Assembly: GCA_037384645.1 (NCBI GenBank) | Contig: JARRNT010000001.1 | Location: 1 to 64,000, forward strand | Direction: 5' to 3' | Source of the DNA: RI-92 sp037384645 | GTDB taxonomy: Bacteria; Pseudomonadota; Gammaproteobacteria; UBA6429; Thiohalophilaceae | DNA: 64,000 nucleotides | Shown: piece by piece, positions 43,588 through 53,116 of the stretch | Layout: every line of letters begins with the position of its first letter | Position numbering within the stretch: position 1 is the stretch's first letter | The notes under the pieces: model-generated | Told to the model about the DNA's origin: nothing | Databases searched by the model: none | The model's input: the letters and a program-made list of their open reading frames with translations, nothing else | Position numbers and translations under genes: made by a program

Positions 43588-46149
43588 TCAGCCGATAATT
43601 TTTTCGACCTTGTAGGTTGCCAGATATTGCGCAAATTCGGCCAGGGCCAGCGGATGGCTGATGTAGTAGCCCTGAGCATAATCACAATCCCAGGTCCGTA
43701 ACCAGCTCCAGGTCTGGTCGTTTTCCACACCCTCGGCAACGGTTTGCAGACCGAGGTTATGTGCCAGCTCAATAATGGAATGCACGATAGCCGCATCGTT
43801 CTCGTCTTTCATCATGTCAATGACGAAGGATTTGTCCACCTTGAGCATGGACACGGGTAACTGCTTGAGATAGACCAGTGAAGAGAAACCGGTCCCGAAA
43901 TCATCTATGACGACCTGCACGCCCATATTATCGAGCTGGATCAGAACCTCGCGCGCGCGTTCCGGTTCCGCCATCATCACCCGTTCTGTGATTTCCAGCG
44001 TCAGGTACTCTGCCGGCAGGCCCCATTTTTCCAGCTTCTGGGTGATGTTGAGTCCGATATTTGGATCCTGGATATCCCAGACTGAGAGGTTCACCGAAAT
44101 GTTGATCAGATATCCCTGCTGATGCAAATGCTGGCAATCCCGAATGGCCGTGTCCAGTACCCAGTTCGACAGGCGCTTGATCAAACCGGTCTGTTCAGCC
44201 ACGTTGATAAAATCATCCGGCATCATCAGGCCGCGCCTGGGATGTTTCCAGCGCAACAGCGCCTCGGCGCCATTGATACTGTTATCACGCATGGCCAGCT
44301 TGGGTTGATACTGCAATATAAATTCCTCGTTCTCAACAGCGCCACGCAGATCTGTCAATACCGACAAATGGGATACGCTGTGCTTGTCCCGCTCGACATC
44401 GTACAGGGTAATGCCGCTATTACCACGTTTTGCAATGTACATTGCAACATCAGCGTGTTGCAGCAGGCTCTCGGATGATTCACCGTGCTGCGGAAACACC
44501 GCAACCCCGATACTGACGCCGACATAAAGTGAATGCTCGTAGACTTCATAAACCTGTTCCAGGCGCTCATGGATTGCTGCAGCGATACGCAGGGCATTGG
44601 TATCGCTGATGTTTGGCAACAGTACCGCGAACTCGTCTCCACCGAGGCGGGCCACGGTATCGGAGTCGCGTAACACGTTGCGTAAACGTTCACCTACCTG
44701 TTGCAATAGCGCATCCCCGGTTTGATGGCCGAGTGTATCGTTGATTTCCTTAAAGCGATTCAGGTCCAGCATGAGTAATGCCAGAGAAATTTTTTGGCGT
44801 TGTGCAACAGTAATTGACTGGTTCAGGCGATCCATCAACAAGGCGCGATTCGGCAGAGATGTGAGTGAATCGTGCAAGGCGATATGTTCCAGCGCCATTT
44901 GTCGTGAATGGACCTGCTGACGCAGTTCGCGGAAGGCATCAGTCAGATCACGTATCTCAACCGCCTGTACATCGGGCAGATCCATGACATCCAGCCCCTT
45001 GGCTTCCGCCTTTAAGCTTCGTGCCACCTTGGCAATTGGCCGGATAAAATTTAACTCGAGAATAATATAACTGAGCACACCAATAACCAGCACAAACAAA
45101 GCCATACCCCTTTGCGAACTGATAATGGCACCTGAAACCCTGGCCTGATCAACCACATCTCTGTCTGATGATTGCTTTAATCGATTATCCAGCAAATCAA
45201 GTTTGTCATAGACTGAGCTGAACAGAGGATTGATCTGGTTTTTGACCAGGGGGATGTCAGCACGCCACTGCCCCTGGTTATACATAGTGACGACTTTTTT
45301 GAAATTGGCGTACCAGGCTGGCCCGCTCTCCTGTATGCTTTCAATCGCTGCTTTCACTTCCAGATCCAGCGAATACCGACTGACATCTTTTTTCAGTCTG
45401 TCGAGCAATTTTCTTACTTCGGCATAATACATTTCGACATTACTGAGTTGCTGCTTCGTTGCAGCCTCAAACAGACCGCCAGTTCGATTGATGATAAACA
45501 CGCGATAGGCATTGATCATTCGCTGCCATTTATCACGTATGTTAATTAGCAGCTCCTCTAGCTGATGTTGTTGCCCGTTTAAATATTTAGCCTGATTATA
45601 AAATCGGATAGCCAGGTCAATCTGGACGACAAAATTGCGATTTAAACCCAGCATATCCCCATTGGCGAAACGCAGTGCGGGATACAACAGATTGGCGTCC
45701 TGGCGCACATGCATGGCCCGGCCAGAGATCATCTTGACCTTCTCCAGGATGCCGGAAAGTTCCTGCATTCTGGGTAACATGCCACTCTCACGAAGCCAGC
45801 GGGTTCGCAGCAATTGCGCCATGAGCGACTGGGCATGTTCGATTTCCGCATTAAACTGGTTGCGAGAAGCCGGCGACGGTGCCAACAGGAACAGATTCAG
45901 GGCATTGTCTGCATTGATAAAGGCCCGCCGCAACTTGTGGGCGAGCACCGCGACATCAATACGTTTTTCTATCTGCTGGACACTGGCCTGGCCTGTTCGC
46001 TGTACCCAGATACCGCTGTACCAGGTATACGACAAGACCACGATCGCCATGAAGATGGCGATCAGCAGATATTGTTTACGTATACTTTTTTTATTTATAA
46101 AATTTATTAATGATGCCATAAGTCTCATGTCGGACTGAGGTACAGTCAC
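43588..46149 (-). CDS. GGDEF-EAL membrane signalling protein (c-di-GMP), copy 2
   Basis: The 853-residue protein has a basic N-terminus, a membrane helix at about 28-48, a helical periplasmic domain of about 290 residues, and a second membrane helix near 345-365. A GGDEF domain follows, with intact RLGGDEF and an RDSD I-site. An EAL domain has catalytic residues intact (EALLRW, NLSVWD, LEITER, DDFGTGFSS, KVDKSF, AEGVE). Like copy 1 it can in principle make and degrade c-di-GMP. The two periplasmic sensors share the order of motifs (for example QDANLLYPALRFANGDM here and DSNLEFPSLVLARDEM in copy 1). The start at 46149 is GTG; ATGs at 46128 and 46119 are alternatives. A palindrome lies 9 nt upstream (46158-46175). 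Confidence 0.92.
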   Translation of the reverse strand: MTVPQSDMRLMASLINFINKKSIRKQYLLIAIFMAIVVLSYTWYSGIWVQRTGQASVQQIEKRIDVAVLAHKLRRAFINADNALNLFLLAPSPASRNQFNAEIEHAQSLMAQLLRTRWLRESGMLPRMQELSGILEKVKMISGRAMHVRQDANLLYPALRFANGDMLGLNRNFVVQIDLAIRFYNQAKYLNGQQHQLEELLINIRDKWQRMINAYRVFIINRTGGLFEAATKQQLSNVEMYYAEVRKLLDRLKKDVSRYSLDLEVKAAIESIQESGPAWYANFKKVVTMYNQGQWRADIPLVKNQINPLFSSVYDKLDLLDNRLKQSSDRDVVDQARVSGAIISSQRGMALFVLVIGVLSYIILELNFIRPIAKVARSLKAEAKGLDVMDLPDVQAVEIRDLTDAFRELRQQVHSRQMALEHIALHDSLTSLPNRALLMDRLNQSITVAQRQKISLALLMLDLNRFKEINDTLGHQTGDALLQQVGERLRNVLRDSDTVARLGGDEFAVLLPNISDTNALRIAAAIHERLEQVYEVYEHSLYVGVSIGVAVFPQHGESSESLLQHADVAMYIAKRGNSGITLYDVERDKHSVSHLSVLTDLRGAVENEEFILQYQPKLAMRDNSINGAEALLRWKHPRRGLMMPDDFINVAEQTGLIKRLSNWVLDTAIRDCQHLHQQGYLINISVNLSVWDIQDPNIGLNITQKLEKWGLPAEYLTLEITERVMMAEPERAREVLIQLDNMGVQVVIDDFGTGFSSLVYLKQLPVSMLKVDKSFVIDMMKDENDAAIVHSIIELAHNLGLQTVAEGVENDQTWSWLRTWDCDYAQGYYISHPLALAEFAQYLATYKVEKIIG

Positions 46150-46157
46150 ATGTAACT

Positions 46158-46175
46158 ATAGGCAAAATTGCCTAT
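46158..46175. promoter_or_regulatory. Perfect palindrome before the GGDEF-EAL gene
   Basis: ATAGGCAA and TTGCCTAT are perfect 8-nt arms around AA, ending 9 nt upstream of the start at 46149. It could be an operator, or a hairpin ending the TlpA-like transcript that lies 33 nt upstream. No T-run follows. Confidence 0.45.
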
Positions 46176-46207
46176 CCTTGGTGCAATACTGGAATTTTTT
46201 TCAGGTC

Positions 46208-46711
46208 TTACTGGGCTTTAGCCGCAGAATGAGTGTTGTTATTGATGAATTTTTCAATCAGGGCAGTAGGCACCGCGCCGGCCTGGGCGGCCATCAACTT
46301 GCCTTGCGGATTGTAGACCAGGAAAGACGGCGTCCCGACCCAGTCGCTGCCCGTCAATGACTGGTACAGATTCGCGATCTCCTGGGGCGCACCGACCAGG
46401 TTGGGAAACGTCACCTTATGCCGCTTGACGAATTCACGCGCCGCCAGCAATCCAGACTGTCCGTCTAGGCTGACGCCGATGATTCGCGCATCCTTGTTCT
46501 TGTGCGCATTGTTAAACTGGATATATTGGTTGATTTCGGCATTGCAAACCCGACAATCAGAGGCCCAGAACATCACCACGGTCCATTTACCATTCCCGGT
46601 GAAATCCGACAGTTTATGTGTTGCACCACTGAAGTCCGTCAGTGCAGCCCAGCTGGTGGACGCGATTAGCAGGCCAAGGACAATAAAGAAATTACGGGCC
46701 GTCTGTTTCAC
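46208..46711 (-). CDS. TlpA/AhpC-like thioredoxin-fold periplasmic protein
   Basis: The 167-residue protein has a signal peptide (FFIVLGLLIASTSWA) and a thioredoxin fold of the TlpA/ResA/AhpC type. The active site is CxxC in WASDCRVCNAEI, with a further cis-Pro region WVGTPSFLV. It likely acts as a periplasmic thiol-disulfide protein. The GGDEF-EAL gene follows on the same strand after 58 bp. The exact substrate is unknown. Confidence 0.9.
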   Translation of the reverse strand: MKQTARNFFIVLGLLIASTSWAALTDFSGATHKLSDFTGNGKWTVVMFWASDCRVCNAEINQYIQFNNAHKNKDARIIGVSLDGQSGLLAAREFVKRHKVTFPNLVGAPQEIANLYQSLTGSDWVGTPSFLVYNPQGKLMAAQAGAVPTALIEKFINNNTHSAAKAQ

Positions 46712-46813
46712 TCCGGATACCTCTTGTATATAGTTGTTAGTAAGACTCGTTTGAGATTACCGAGTTCATTACGGATTATACGCGACACAGCCGCAGCGGG
46801 AAGTTTATTTATC

Positions 46814-47224
46814 ATGGAATATGCCACACCCGACGAAGCCGAAGATGCCTTCTACGACGCATTCTCCCGCTGCGACCTGGATGCCATGATGGCGATCTGG
46901 ATGAACGCGGATCATATCGAGTGCATCCATCCCGGTGCAGCCCGGTTACAGGGGATGGCGGCAATCCGGTACAGCTGGCAGCAAATTTTTAACCAGGGCG
47001 AGCACCTGCACTTCCAGATCATACGTCATCACTGCACCCAGGCCGGCAATCTGGCGATCCATAGCGTGAGCGAACAGATTCAGTCCGGTGACGCCGCGTC
47101 CACCATGCATGCCGAAGTCATCGCCACCAATATTTATGAACTTACCAACGAAGGCTGGCGAATGATCCTGCACCATGCCTCGCCTGCCCAGGTCAGTCGA
47201 ACTACCGATTCTACCATGCACTAG
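46814..47224 (+). CDS. SnoaL-like/NTF2-fold protein
   Basis: The 136-residue protein starts with a helix (TPDEAEDAFYDAFSRCDLD) and has the pattern of SnoaL-like/NTF2-like proteins (MMAIWMNADHIECIHPGA, LQGMAAIRYSWQQIF). These small cone-shaped proteins act as binding or isomerase-like folds and are diverse. The substrate is unknown. The ATG at 46814 is favoured, since the upstream extension shows no NTF2 similarity. It overlaps the convergent trmO gene by 4 nt. Confidence 0.8.
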   Translation: MEYATPDEAEDAFYDAFSRCDLDAMMAIWMNADHIECIHPGAARLQGMAAIRYSWQQIFNQGEHLHFQIIRHHCTQAGNLAIHSVSEQIQSGDAASTMHAEVIATNIYELTNEGWRMILHHASPAQVSRTTDSTMH

Positions 47225-47925
47225 TCCGTGTCAAGACTCAGAATTATTGCCTGTGACGCATTGACGCTAAAGCGAATATTAAACGCGTAAACGCGCATAC
47301 CATATTCGGCACGCTCGCGCTGATAGGCCGGGCGCGGATCCTGTGCCAGAAGTTCCTCAACCAGTACCTGCAAATCCGGATATTCGGTGCAGACCTGCGC
47401 CAGTTGTTGTTGTGCCCCGGGCGACCATGACACGCTCAATTGTCTGGCTGGCTCATCCGGTGCGAAGCCGGCTCGTGCATCCGCTACGCTGTCGGTATAC
47501 GGCAGGTAGGGTTTGATATCGATCACTGGTGTGCCATCGACCAGGTCGCAACCACTGACCGACAATATCAGTCGACCCTGCTCACGTGTGATGCCCTGCA
47601 GGGCACACAAGGACAGGCCAATCGGATTCGGTCGGTATGGCGCGCGACTGGCAAACACCCCGACGCGATCGTTGCCACCCAGGCGAGGTGGACGCACCGT
47701 TGCCTGCCAGTGATCGCGCAGATGCATATGAAATACACTGAGCAGCCAGATGTGCGAGTAACCGCTGAGTTCGCGAAAGGCCTCATCCCGATCATAGGGT
47801 GGCAGGATTTCGATCTGGCATTGCAGTGACTTGACCAGTCCGGGCTGGCGCGGCAAACCGAATTTTTCCGTGAGTGGTGAATGCACCCGGGCGATGCTCT
47901 GGAATGTCCAGGTTTGCGTCGTCAC
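47221..47925 (-). CDS. trmO: tRNA (adenine37-N6)-methyltransferase
   Basis: TrmO (formerly TsaA/YaeB) methylates N6 of t6A37 in tRNA-Thr using SAM. The 234-residue protein has the family start (FQSIARVHSPLTEKFGLPRQ), PYRPNPIGLS, then GCDLVDGTPVIDIKPYLPY, all characteristic. The C-terminal region (VLVEELLAQDPRPAYQR) matches the second domain. It is followed at 47930 by an iron alcohol dehydrogenase gene, on the same strand and upstream by 4 nt, so they are likely one operon. Confidence 0.95.
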   Translation of the reverse strand: MTTQTWTFQSIARVHSPLTEKFGLPRQPGLVKSLQCQIEILPPYDRDEAFRELSGYSHIWLLSVFHMHLRDHWQATVRPPRLGGNDRVGVFASRAPYRPNPIGLSLCALQGITREQGRLILSVSGCDLVDGTPVIDIKPYLPYTDSVADARAGFAPDEPARQLSVSWSPGAQQQLAQVCTEYPDLQVLVEELLAQDPRPAYQRERAEYGMRVYAFNIRFSVNASQAIILSLDTD

Positions 47926-47929
47926 CGTC

Positions 47930-49123
47930 TTACAGGCGCATGCATAACACGGATTTTATCTCATCGTCCGTAAGCACGATGGGATTGGTTTTCATGCTAC
48001 TGCCACGCGCATTGGCAACCACCTTGTCGAGACCCGATTCTTCCACGCCGAACTGCTGCAAGCGCGGTAACTGCATGCGTTCGGTCCAGTCCCGCAACAA
48101 ATCCAGCAAGGCCTGGCGTGCGGCCTGAGCCGAGCCATGGCGACGCTGGCACAACACCTCGCCCAGACGCGCATATTTTGCCAGGGCGAGATTATCCGCT
48201 TCCCGCGCCAGCATGGCGGCAATGTTCACCTCGCTGGCTGCCGCCACCAGTGTCCCGCAAACAACGCCATGGCCAATGGGATAGTACGCGCCCAGTGGCG
48301 ACGCCAGCCCGTGGACCGACCCCAGCCCCACCTGGGCCAGCGTAATACCGGAGAGTAGCGCGGCATAGGCCATTTGCGCCCTGGCCTCGTGCGCCCCCGT
48401 CGGGTCCTGATACCAGGCCAACAGGCCATCGCGCACCGCCCGTAAGCCGCTGATGGCCAGTGCATCGGTCATGACATTGGCACGCAGCGAGACATAAGAT
48501 TCCATCAACTGGGTCAGGGCATCCATACCGTTGGCCGCAATCAGCGGCGGACTGCAGCTGGCCAGCAGGTCCGGATCCACGATGGCATACTCTGCCACCA
48601 GCTTGTCATGGCGAAAGGATTTTTTGAAACCTTCAGGGCCCTGTACACTCAGGACTGCATTCTTGGTGGCTTCGCTGCCGGTGCCCGCGGTGGTTGGCAC
48701 CGCAATAAACGGTACCGCCGGTCCACTGTAGGGTAATTCGGGACCGACACCTTCGAGATAATCCATGACACTGTTGCCGACGCGCAGCAAACCGGCAATC
48801 GCCTTGGCCGCATCCAGTACGCTACCGCCGCCGATACCAAGCACCACATCAACCGGTTCACTGGCAAATTCACGCACCTGTTGGTCGATGAAATCTGGCG
48901 AGGGCTCACCGTCGATTCGCGTGTGCCTGCAATGCAACTCCAGTTGTTGTAGCTGGCTACGGAATCTGTCCCAGTGCTGGCTTTGCTCAAAGGATCGGCT
49001 ACCCGTTACCAGCAACACATGTTTGCCGAAACCCGCACAAATTTCTGCCGCCCTGGCGAGTGTACCTGCACCGAATTCAATACGTGGCAATCTGGCAATC
49101 GTGAAAGGCGAATAGGAATGCAT
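47930..49123 (-). CDS. Iron-containing alcohol dehydrogenase
   Basis: The 397-residue protein is a group III (iron-dependent) alcohol dehydrogenase. It has GGGS (GIGGGSVLDAAKA), VPTTAGTGSE, and metal ligands in GMDALTQLMESY and in GLASPLGAYYPIGHG. The substrate, an alcohol or aldehyde, cannot be named. The start at 49123 (MHSYSPFT) has CGAG about 8 nt upstream; a longer frame to 49288 is unlikely. It is 4 nt from the ABM-domain gene upstream and 4 nt from trmO downstream, so three genes appear to form one operon. Confidence 0.92.
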   Translation of the reverse strand: MHSYSPFTIARLPRIEFGAGTLARAAEICAGFGKHVLLVTGSRSFEQSQHWDRFRSQLQQLELHCRHTRIDGEPSPDFIDQQVREFASEPVDVVLGIGGGSVLDAAKAIAGLLRVGNSVMDYLEGVGPELPYSGPAVPFIAVPTTAGTGSEATKNAVLSVQGPEGFKKSFRHDKLVAEYAIVDPDLLASCSPPLIAANGMDALTQLMESYVSLRANVMTDALAISGLRAVRDGLLAWYQDPTGAHEARAQMAYAALLSGITLAQVGLGSVHGLASPLGAYYPIGHGVVCGTLVAAASEVNIAAMLAREADNLALAKYARLGEVLCQRRHGSAQAARQALLDLLRDWTERMQLPRLQQFGVEESGLDKVVANARGSSMKTNPIVLTDDEIKSVLCMRL

Positions 49124-49127
49124 GTAA

Positions 49128-49421
49128 TTAACTCGGGAACAGGCCGTTATATGTGATCCCCTGGCGCGGCTCGGCCATCCAGTCTGCCACCGTATCACGC
49201 CACGATAAATAATGCCCTGTCTGCTTGTGGGCGACTGCTGACTCTTCGCTGGCATAGGCCTCATAGAGCACAAAATGCGTCGCATCATCCCTCGACTGAA
49301 TCACGTCAAAGCGCAGATTGCCCGGTTCACGCACTGAGGCTTCGTGATTCTTACGCGTCGCCTCAATAAAATCCTCGACAAATTCCTGTTTGACATGCAC
49401 ATGCACAATGGCTACCTGCAT
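49128..49421 (-). CDS. Antibiotic biosynthesis monooxygenase (ABM)-domain protein
   Basis: The 97-residue protein has the dimeric ferredoxin-like ABM fold: VAIVHVHVKQEFVEDFIEAT, EPGNLRFDVIQSRDD, HFVLYEAYASEESAVAHKQT. Related proteins include LsrG and YgiN, which act on quinones or autoinducer-2 derivatives. AAGGA lies 7 nt before the ATG at 49421. It is the first gene of the operon with the iron alcohol dehydrogenase and trmO. Confidence 0.92.
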   Translation of the reverse strand: MQVAIVHVHVKQEFVEDFIEATRKNHEASVREPGNLRFDVIQSRDDATHFVLYEAYASEESAVAHKQTGHYLSWRDTVADWMAEPRQGITYNGLFPS

Positions 49422-49509
49422 GATCTGATCCTTCTCAACGTGAGTGTCTCTGACTGCGGCAGTATACTCACTTGCCACAACACCGCAATTATCCGACCCG
49501 GATCTCACA

Positions 49510-50091
49510 ATGTATGTTTATTTGCATGGCTTCAATAGTAGTGGCGCCTCAGCCAAGGGTGCGTATCTTGCCAAAGCCCTCGCACCCGACACGGTACTGA
49601 CACCGAGCTATCCTCCTGACCCTGATCACGCCATCCAGAGTCTGAACCAGCTACTCAACCAGCTACGCGACACCGCACCGATCCTGATCGGCTCGTCTCT
49701 GGGCGGCTATTATGCACAGTACCTGTCTCAGCAACGTCAACTTTCGATCGTCTTGATCAACCCGGCACTGGAGCCACAGCAAACCCTTGCGCCTTACCTG
49801 GGCTGGCAGACGAACTACTACTCCGGGGAACGCTACTGGTTCGGCCAGGCCCAACTGGACGCCCTGGCCCGTTACGCTGTATCCGAGCCATGCACAGGCT
49901 CCGCCGCTCGCCTGCTGTTACTCGACAGCGGCGACGAACTGATCGATTACCGTGTCGCCGCATCACGCTATGCTGCCTGCGCCGAGTTGATCATCTACCC
50001 CGACGGCAATCACCAGTTTGCCCACCTGCCCGAGGCCGCGCTGGCGATTCGCACTTTCCGGGAAAAATTGCGATCAAATCCCCAGATTTAA
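49510..50091 (+). CDS. YqiA/YcfP-type alpha/beta-hydrolase (esterase)
   Basis: The 193-residue protein starts directly with the family signature MYVYLHGFNSS, contains the nucleophile elbow GSSLGGYYA (Ser, then a catalytic Asp in LLLDSGDELIDY, and His in DGNHQFAH), all three catalytic residues. YqiA-like proteins are small esterases acting on acyl-CoA or short esters in vitro. The physiological substrate is unknown. The ATG at 49510 fits the family. Confidence 0.92.
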   Translation: MYVYLHGFNSSGASAKGAYLAKALAPDTVLTPSYPPDPDHAIQSLNQLLNQLRDTAPILIGSSLGGYYAQYLSQQRQLSIVLINPALEPQQTLAPYLGWQTNYYSGERYWFGQAQLDALARYAVSEPCTGSAARLLLLDSGDELIDYRVAASRYAACAELIIYPDGNHQFAHLPEAALAIRTFREKLRSNPQI

Positions 50092-50284
50092 CAGAGTTTT
50101 ACAGATTAGCCGCTGTAATGAAGACAAACAGTTACAGCATAAATTTGATTAATTAAGTCACTTTGCTAGTATAACATTATGTTTAGTATGCACTTTAACC
50201 TGCAAGGCAAAGCAGGCAACAATTGTGTACCTCTATCCTGTAACTGGCTAGAATTAATAAAAATAGGGCGGGAGCTTGCACTAA

Positions 50285-50755
50285 ATGGAACGTAAAACCT
50301 TTTTCAACAACCTGTTTTCACGCAGCACCTCCGGTGTTGAACGCCGCAGCAAACCCAGGCAGCCAAAGTCGCGCGTAATCAAGGTTCTGGTCGTCGACGA
50401 CTCTCGTACGGTCGTGCACAGTCTGCGGACGGTACTGGAACAGGATGGCTATTACGTGATGGAGGCATACGATGGCATGACGGCAATCGAACTGGCCAAG
50501 GCCCATCAGCCCGATCTTATTCTGATGGATGTGATTATGCCCGGCCTGAATGGCTTTCAGGCAACCCGTAAAATTCGCAAGGACCCGGCCACGCACACAA
50601 TCCCGATCATTATCATCAGCGCCACCGAGCAACCCACGGAACAATTCTGGCTCACCAAACTGGGCGCGAATGATTTTCTGGGCAAGCCCATCAATCGCGG
50701 CGATTTGTTTAACAAAGTGGAAACTCAGCTCTATCCTCGCCAGGTCGTGGCCTGA
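50285..50755 (+). CDS. Response regulator, receiver domain only
   Basis: The 156-residue protein has a 32-residue basic N-terminal extension followed by a receiver domain. Signatures are VVDDS, the phosphoacceptor Asp in LMDVIMPGLNG, SAT, and GKPINR. There is no output domain, as in PilH/PilG or CheY-like proteins that act in type IV pilus or chemotaxis systems. No sensor kinase lies nearby. GGGAG is 10 nt upstream of the ATG. Confidence 0.93.
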   Translation: MERKTFFNNLFSRSTSGVERRSKPRQPKSRVIKVLVVDDSRTVVHSLRTVLEQDGYYVMEAYDGMTAIELAKAHQPDLILMDVIMPGLNGFQATRKIRKDPATHTIPIIIISATEQPTEQFWLTKLGANDFLGKPINRGDLFNKVETQLYPRQVVA

Positions 50756-50851
50756 GGACGACAGGCTTAATCGCTTAACTCTGCACTGTAGGTGCAAGAT
50801 ACCCCTGAAGACGACGGGGTCATTGTCAGTAATACTATTGCATTAATCCCC

Positions 50852-50857
50852 TATAAT
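50852..50857 (+). promoter_or_regulatory. Possible -10 element upstream of the phosphate-binding-like gene
   Basis: A perfect TATAAT hexamer stands 85 nt before the gene at 50943. No good -35 hexamer lies at 16-18 nt, so an activator could be needed if it is a promoter. Confidence 0.3.
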
Positions 50858-50942
50858 AATTAACGGCTATGGTAAAATTTGCGTTTGTGGCGGCAAGCGC
50901 TGGTCTTTATCGCCACATTTCCGGCTAAGAGGTATATCTTCC

Positions 50943-51830
50943 ATGGCTGCACGTTATTGCCACGCGATATTCGCTGTATTCAGTCTCGCCCTGCTCCTGC
51001 CGCCCCAACCGGCTCTGGCCGCGACAGCGAAACACACACTGGCCTGGGCCGGCTGCGGCATCACCAAGAAGGCCTTCATGTCTCAACTTGCCAGTGCCTA
51101 CCAGAAGAAAACCGGGATTAAAATTGTGCTCCACGGTGGCGGTGCCACGCGAGGTATCCGCGATACGATGGCCGGACGCGTTGATATGGGTGGCAGTTGC
51201 CGGATGACCCTGCCCAGTTCCAACCGCTCCGAACTATATGCCCAGCTTTATCCCGTGGCATGGGACGCGCTTGCCGTAATCGTCCACAAGTCCAACCCGC
51301 TAAATAACATGACTACCGCACAGATTCGTGCGATATATAACGGCAAGATTACCAACTGGAAACAACTGGGGCTGAACAACGCCCCAATACACCTGTACAT
51401 TCGGCGCGGCAAGATTTCAGGTGTCGGCTATGCCATTCGCCAGTATATCTTCAAGGACTCCAACAAAAAGTTCGTGACAAAAGCACGATACATCATGCAT
51501 TCCTCCGGTCCACTGGAAAAGGCCATTGCAAAGGATCCCTTTGGCATCGGGATTACGGGCATCAGCTCGGCACGCAAACGTAACGTTAAAATCATGAGTA
51601 TCGATCACAAGTCACCAACTTACGAAAATGTGAAAGACGGCAAATATGTCTGGTATCGGCCACTCTATCTGGTTACCCGCCCTGACGCCTCCCAAACTGT
51701 CAGAAATTTTGTCAGCTTTGCTATGTCTGCTCAGGGGCGCGCCATTCTGAGACAAAACGGCACTGTCCCTTACCGTGACGCACCCAAGCTGATGAAAAAA
51801 ATGCTGATCTACGGTTTTGATGTGCAGTAG
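50943..51830 (+). CDS. Phosphate/phosphonate-type periplasmic substrate-binding protein
   Basis: The 295-residue protein has a signal peptide (HAIFAVFSLALLLPPQPALA) and a PstS-like type 2 periplasmic binding fold: GCGITKKAFMSQLASAYQ, HGGGATRGIRD, ITNWKQLG and SGVGYAIRQYIF. PBP2-type proteins of this family bind phosphate or other oxyanions. Only a free-standing binding protein is encoded here: no pst permease or ATPase gene is adjacent. It may serve signalling or scavenging roles. A phosphate-regulatory box cannot be recognised with confidence. Confidence 0.85.
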   Translation: MAARYCHAIFAVFSLALLLPPQPALAATAKHTLAWAGCGITKKAFMSQLASAYQKKTGIKIVLHGGGATRGIRDTMAGRVDMGGSCRMTLPSSNRSELYAQLYPVAWDALAVIVHKSNPLNNMTTAQIRAIYNGKITNWKQLGLNNAPIHLYIRRGKISGVGYAIRQYIFKDSNKKFVTKARYIMHSSGPLEKAIAKDPFGIGITGISSARKRNVKIMSIDHKSPTYENVKDGKYVWYRPLYLVTRPDASQTVRNFVSFAMSAQGRAILRQNGTVPYRDAPKLMKKMLIYGFDVQ

Positions 51831-51839
51831 CGCAATTTG

Positions 51840-53030
51840 TCAGGGTTTATGCGGCAATGCCAGATAGTCAGCACTGGCCATTTCAATCAGACGACTGACC
51901 GTTCTGTCGAACACGCCTTGCAACAGGCGACCCTGATAGATTTTTTCCGGTGGCTGACAGGCACTGGCAATCAACTTGACCCGGTGATCATACAGAGCAT
52001 CGATCAGATGCATAAAGCGTTTGGCCGCACTGTCCTGTGCATCCCCTAATTGCGGTATCTCGCTGACAAACACGGTCTGAAACTGGCAGGCAATCTCCAG
52101 ATAATCCCTGGCAGCACGGGGTGTGTCACATAGTTCATGAAATGCAAACCAGACGGCATCAGTTGTCAGTGCAATCGTCCTGATATCGCGACCGCATATC
52201 GGCAACGATTTATCGTATTCCGCCTTTCCCGCGGCCAATTCTGAAAACTTGTCAGCCATGTGCTGGTGGGAGGATTTATCGGCCTGCAGATAACTGCTGC
52301 CATCGGCCAGGTGCAATAAGCGATAATCCTGTCCGGACTGCAAATCGATCTCGATCATGTGTTCCTGCAGTAATGTGATGGCCTGCTGAAACCGTTCACG
52401 TTGCAAACCATTACGATATAGCTCGCTTATCCGGGTATTTGATGTTACTACCAGAGTAACACCATACCTGAACAAGGTACGCAGCAATCCTGCCAGAAGC
52501 ATGGCATCAGCCACGTCGGTAACGTGAAATTCGTCCAGGCACAATACCCGGGTATGTGCAGCGAGGCGCTTGCCGATAATAGTGAGTGGATTTGGAGATT
52601 TGGGAAGGACCTTCAGCTGTTCGTGAATATCGAGCATGAATTTATGATAATGCACCCGCTGCCGGCTTACTTCCGAGAGTGAATCATAAAACATATCCAT
52701 CAGATAGGTCTTGCCGCGCCCGACACTCCCCCACAGATAAATACCGGGAATTTTTCTTGGACCGCTGATCAGGCGGGAAAAAAGCTTACGCGTGGATCGG
52801 GTTTCCTGATTAAGCGCATCAGACAGGCATTGTAGCGAGGTGAGTGCTTTCTGCTGTATCGGGTCGGGCATAAACCCGTTGCTGCTTATATCGTGCGAGT
52901 AACGTTGCACCAGTGACATACCCGGGTAAACCGGCACGGAGGCAAGCAAACCATTATCCATGTGTCCCAGCGCTTTCATGTCTGTGCCCAAAAGCTGCGC
53001 CACCAGGCGCCGTGATATCCAGATATACAC
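51840..53030 (-). CDS. zapE: Cell-division protein ZapE / AFG1-family ATPase
   Basis: ZapE is an AAA ATPase that modulates the division ring in E. coli. The protein of up to 396 residues has Walker A (GSVGRGKT), Walker B (CLDEFHVTD), and the family motifs VHYHKFMLDIHE and SNTRISELYRNGLQR. The start is uncertain; MSLVQRY at 52919 gives 359 residues, close to E. coli ZapE (375). It is convergent with the phosphate-binding-like gene and divergent from the phosphatase gene. Confidence 0.92.
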   Translation of the reverse strand: MYIWISRRLVAQLLGTDMKALGHMDNGLLASVPVYPGMSLVQRYSHDISSNGFMPDPIQQKALTSLQCLSDALNQETRSTRKLFSRLISGPRKIPGIYLWGSVGRGKTYLMDMFYDSLSEVSRQRVHYHKFMLDIHEQLKVLPKSPNPLTIIGKRLAAHTRVLCLDEFHVTDVADAMLLAGLLRTLFRYGVTLVVTSNTRISELYRNGLQRERFQQAITLLQEHMIEIDLQSGQDYRLLHLADGSSYLQADKSSHQHMADKFSELAAGKAEYDKSLPICGRDIRTIALTTDAVWFAFHELCDTPRAARDYLEIACQFQTVFVSEIPQLGDAQDSAAKRFMHLIDALYDHRVKLIASACQPPEKIYQGRLLQGVFDRTVSRLIEMASADYLALPHKP

Positions 53031-53116
53031 AAAAGGTAATAAAATTATGCGACAATCCGGTCGCCTTTGTCTAACTTAGCGGTTAGTTTCCAGACTTCTT
53101 GAGCCCGATTGAGACC

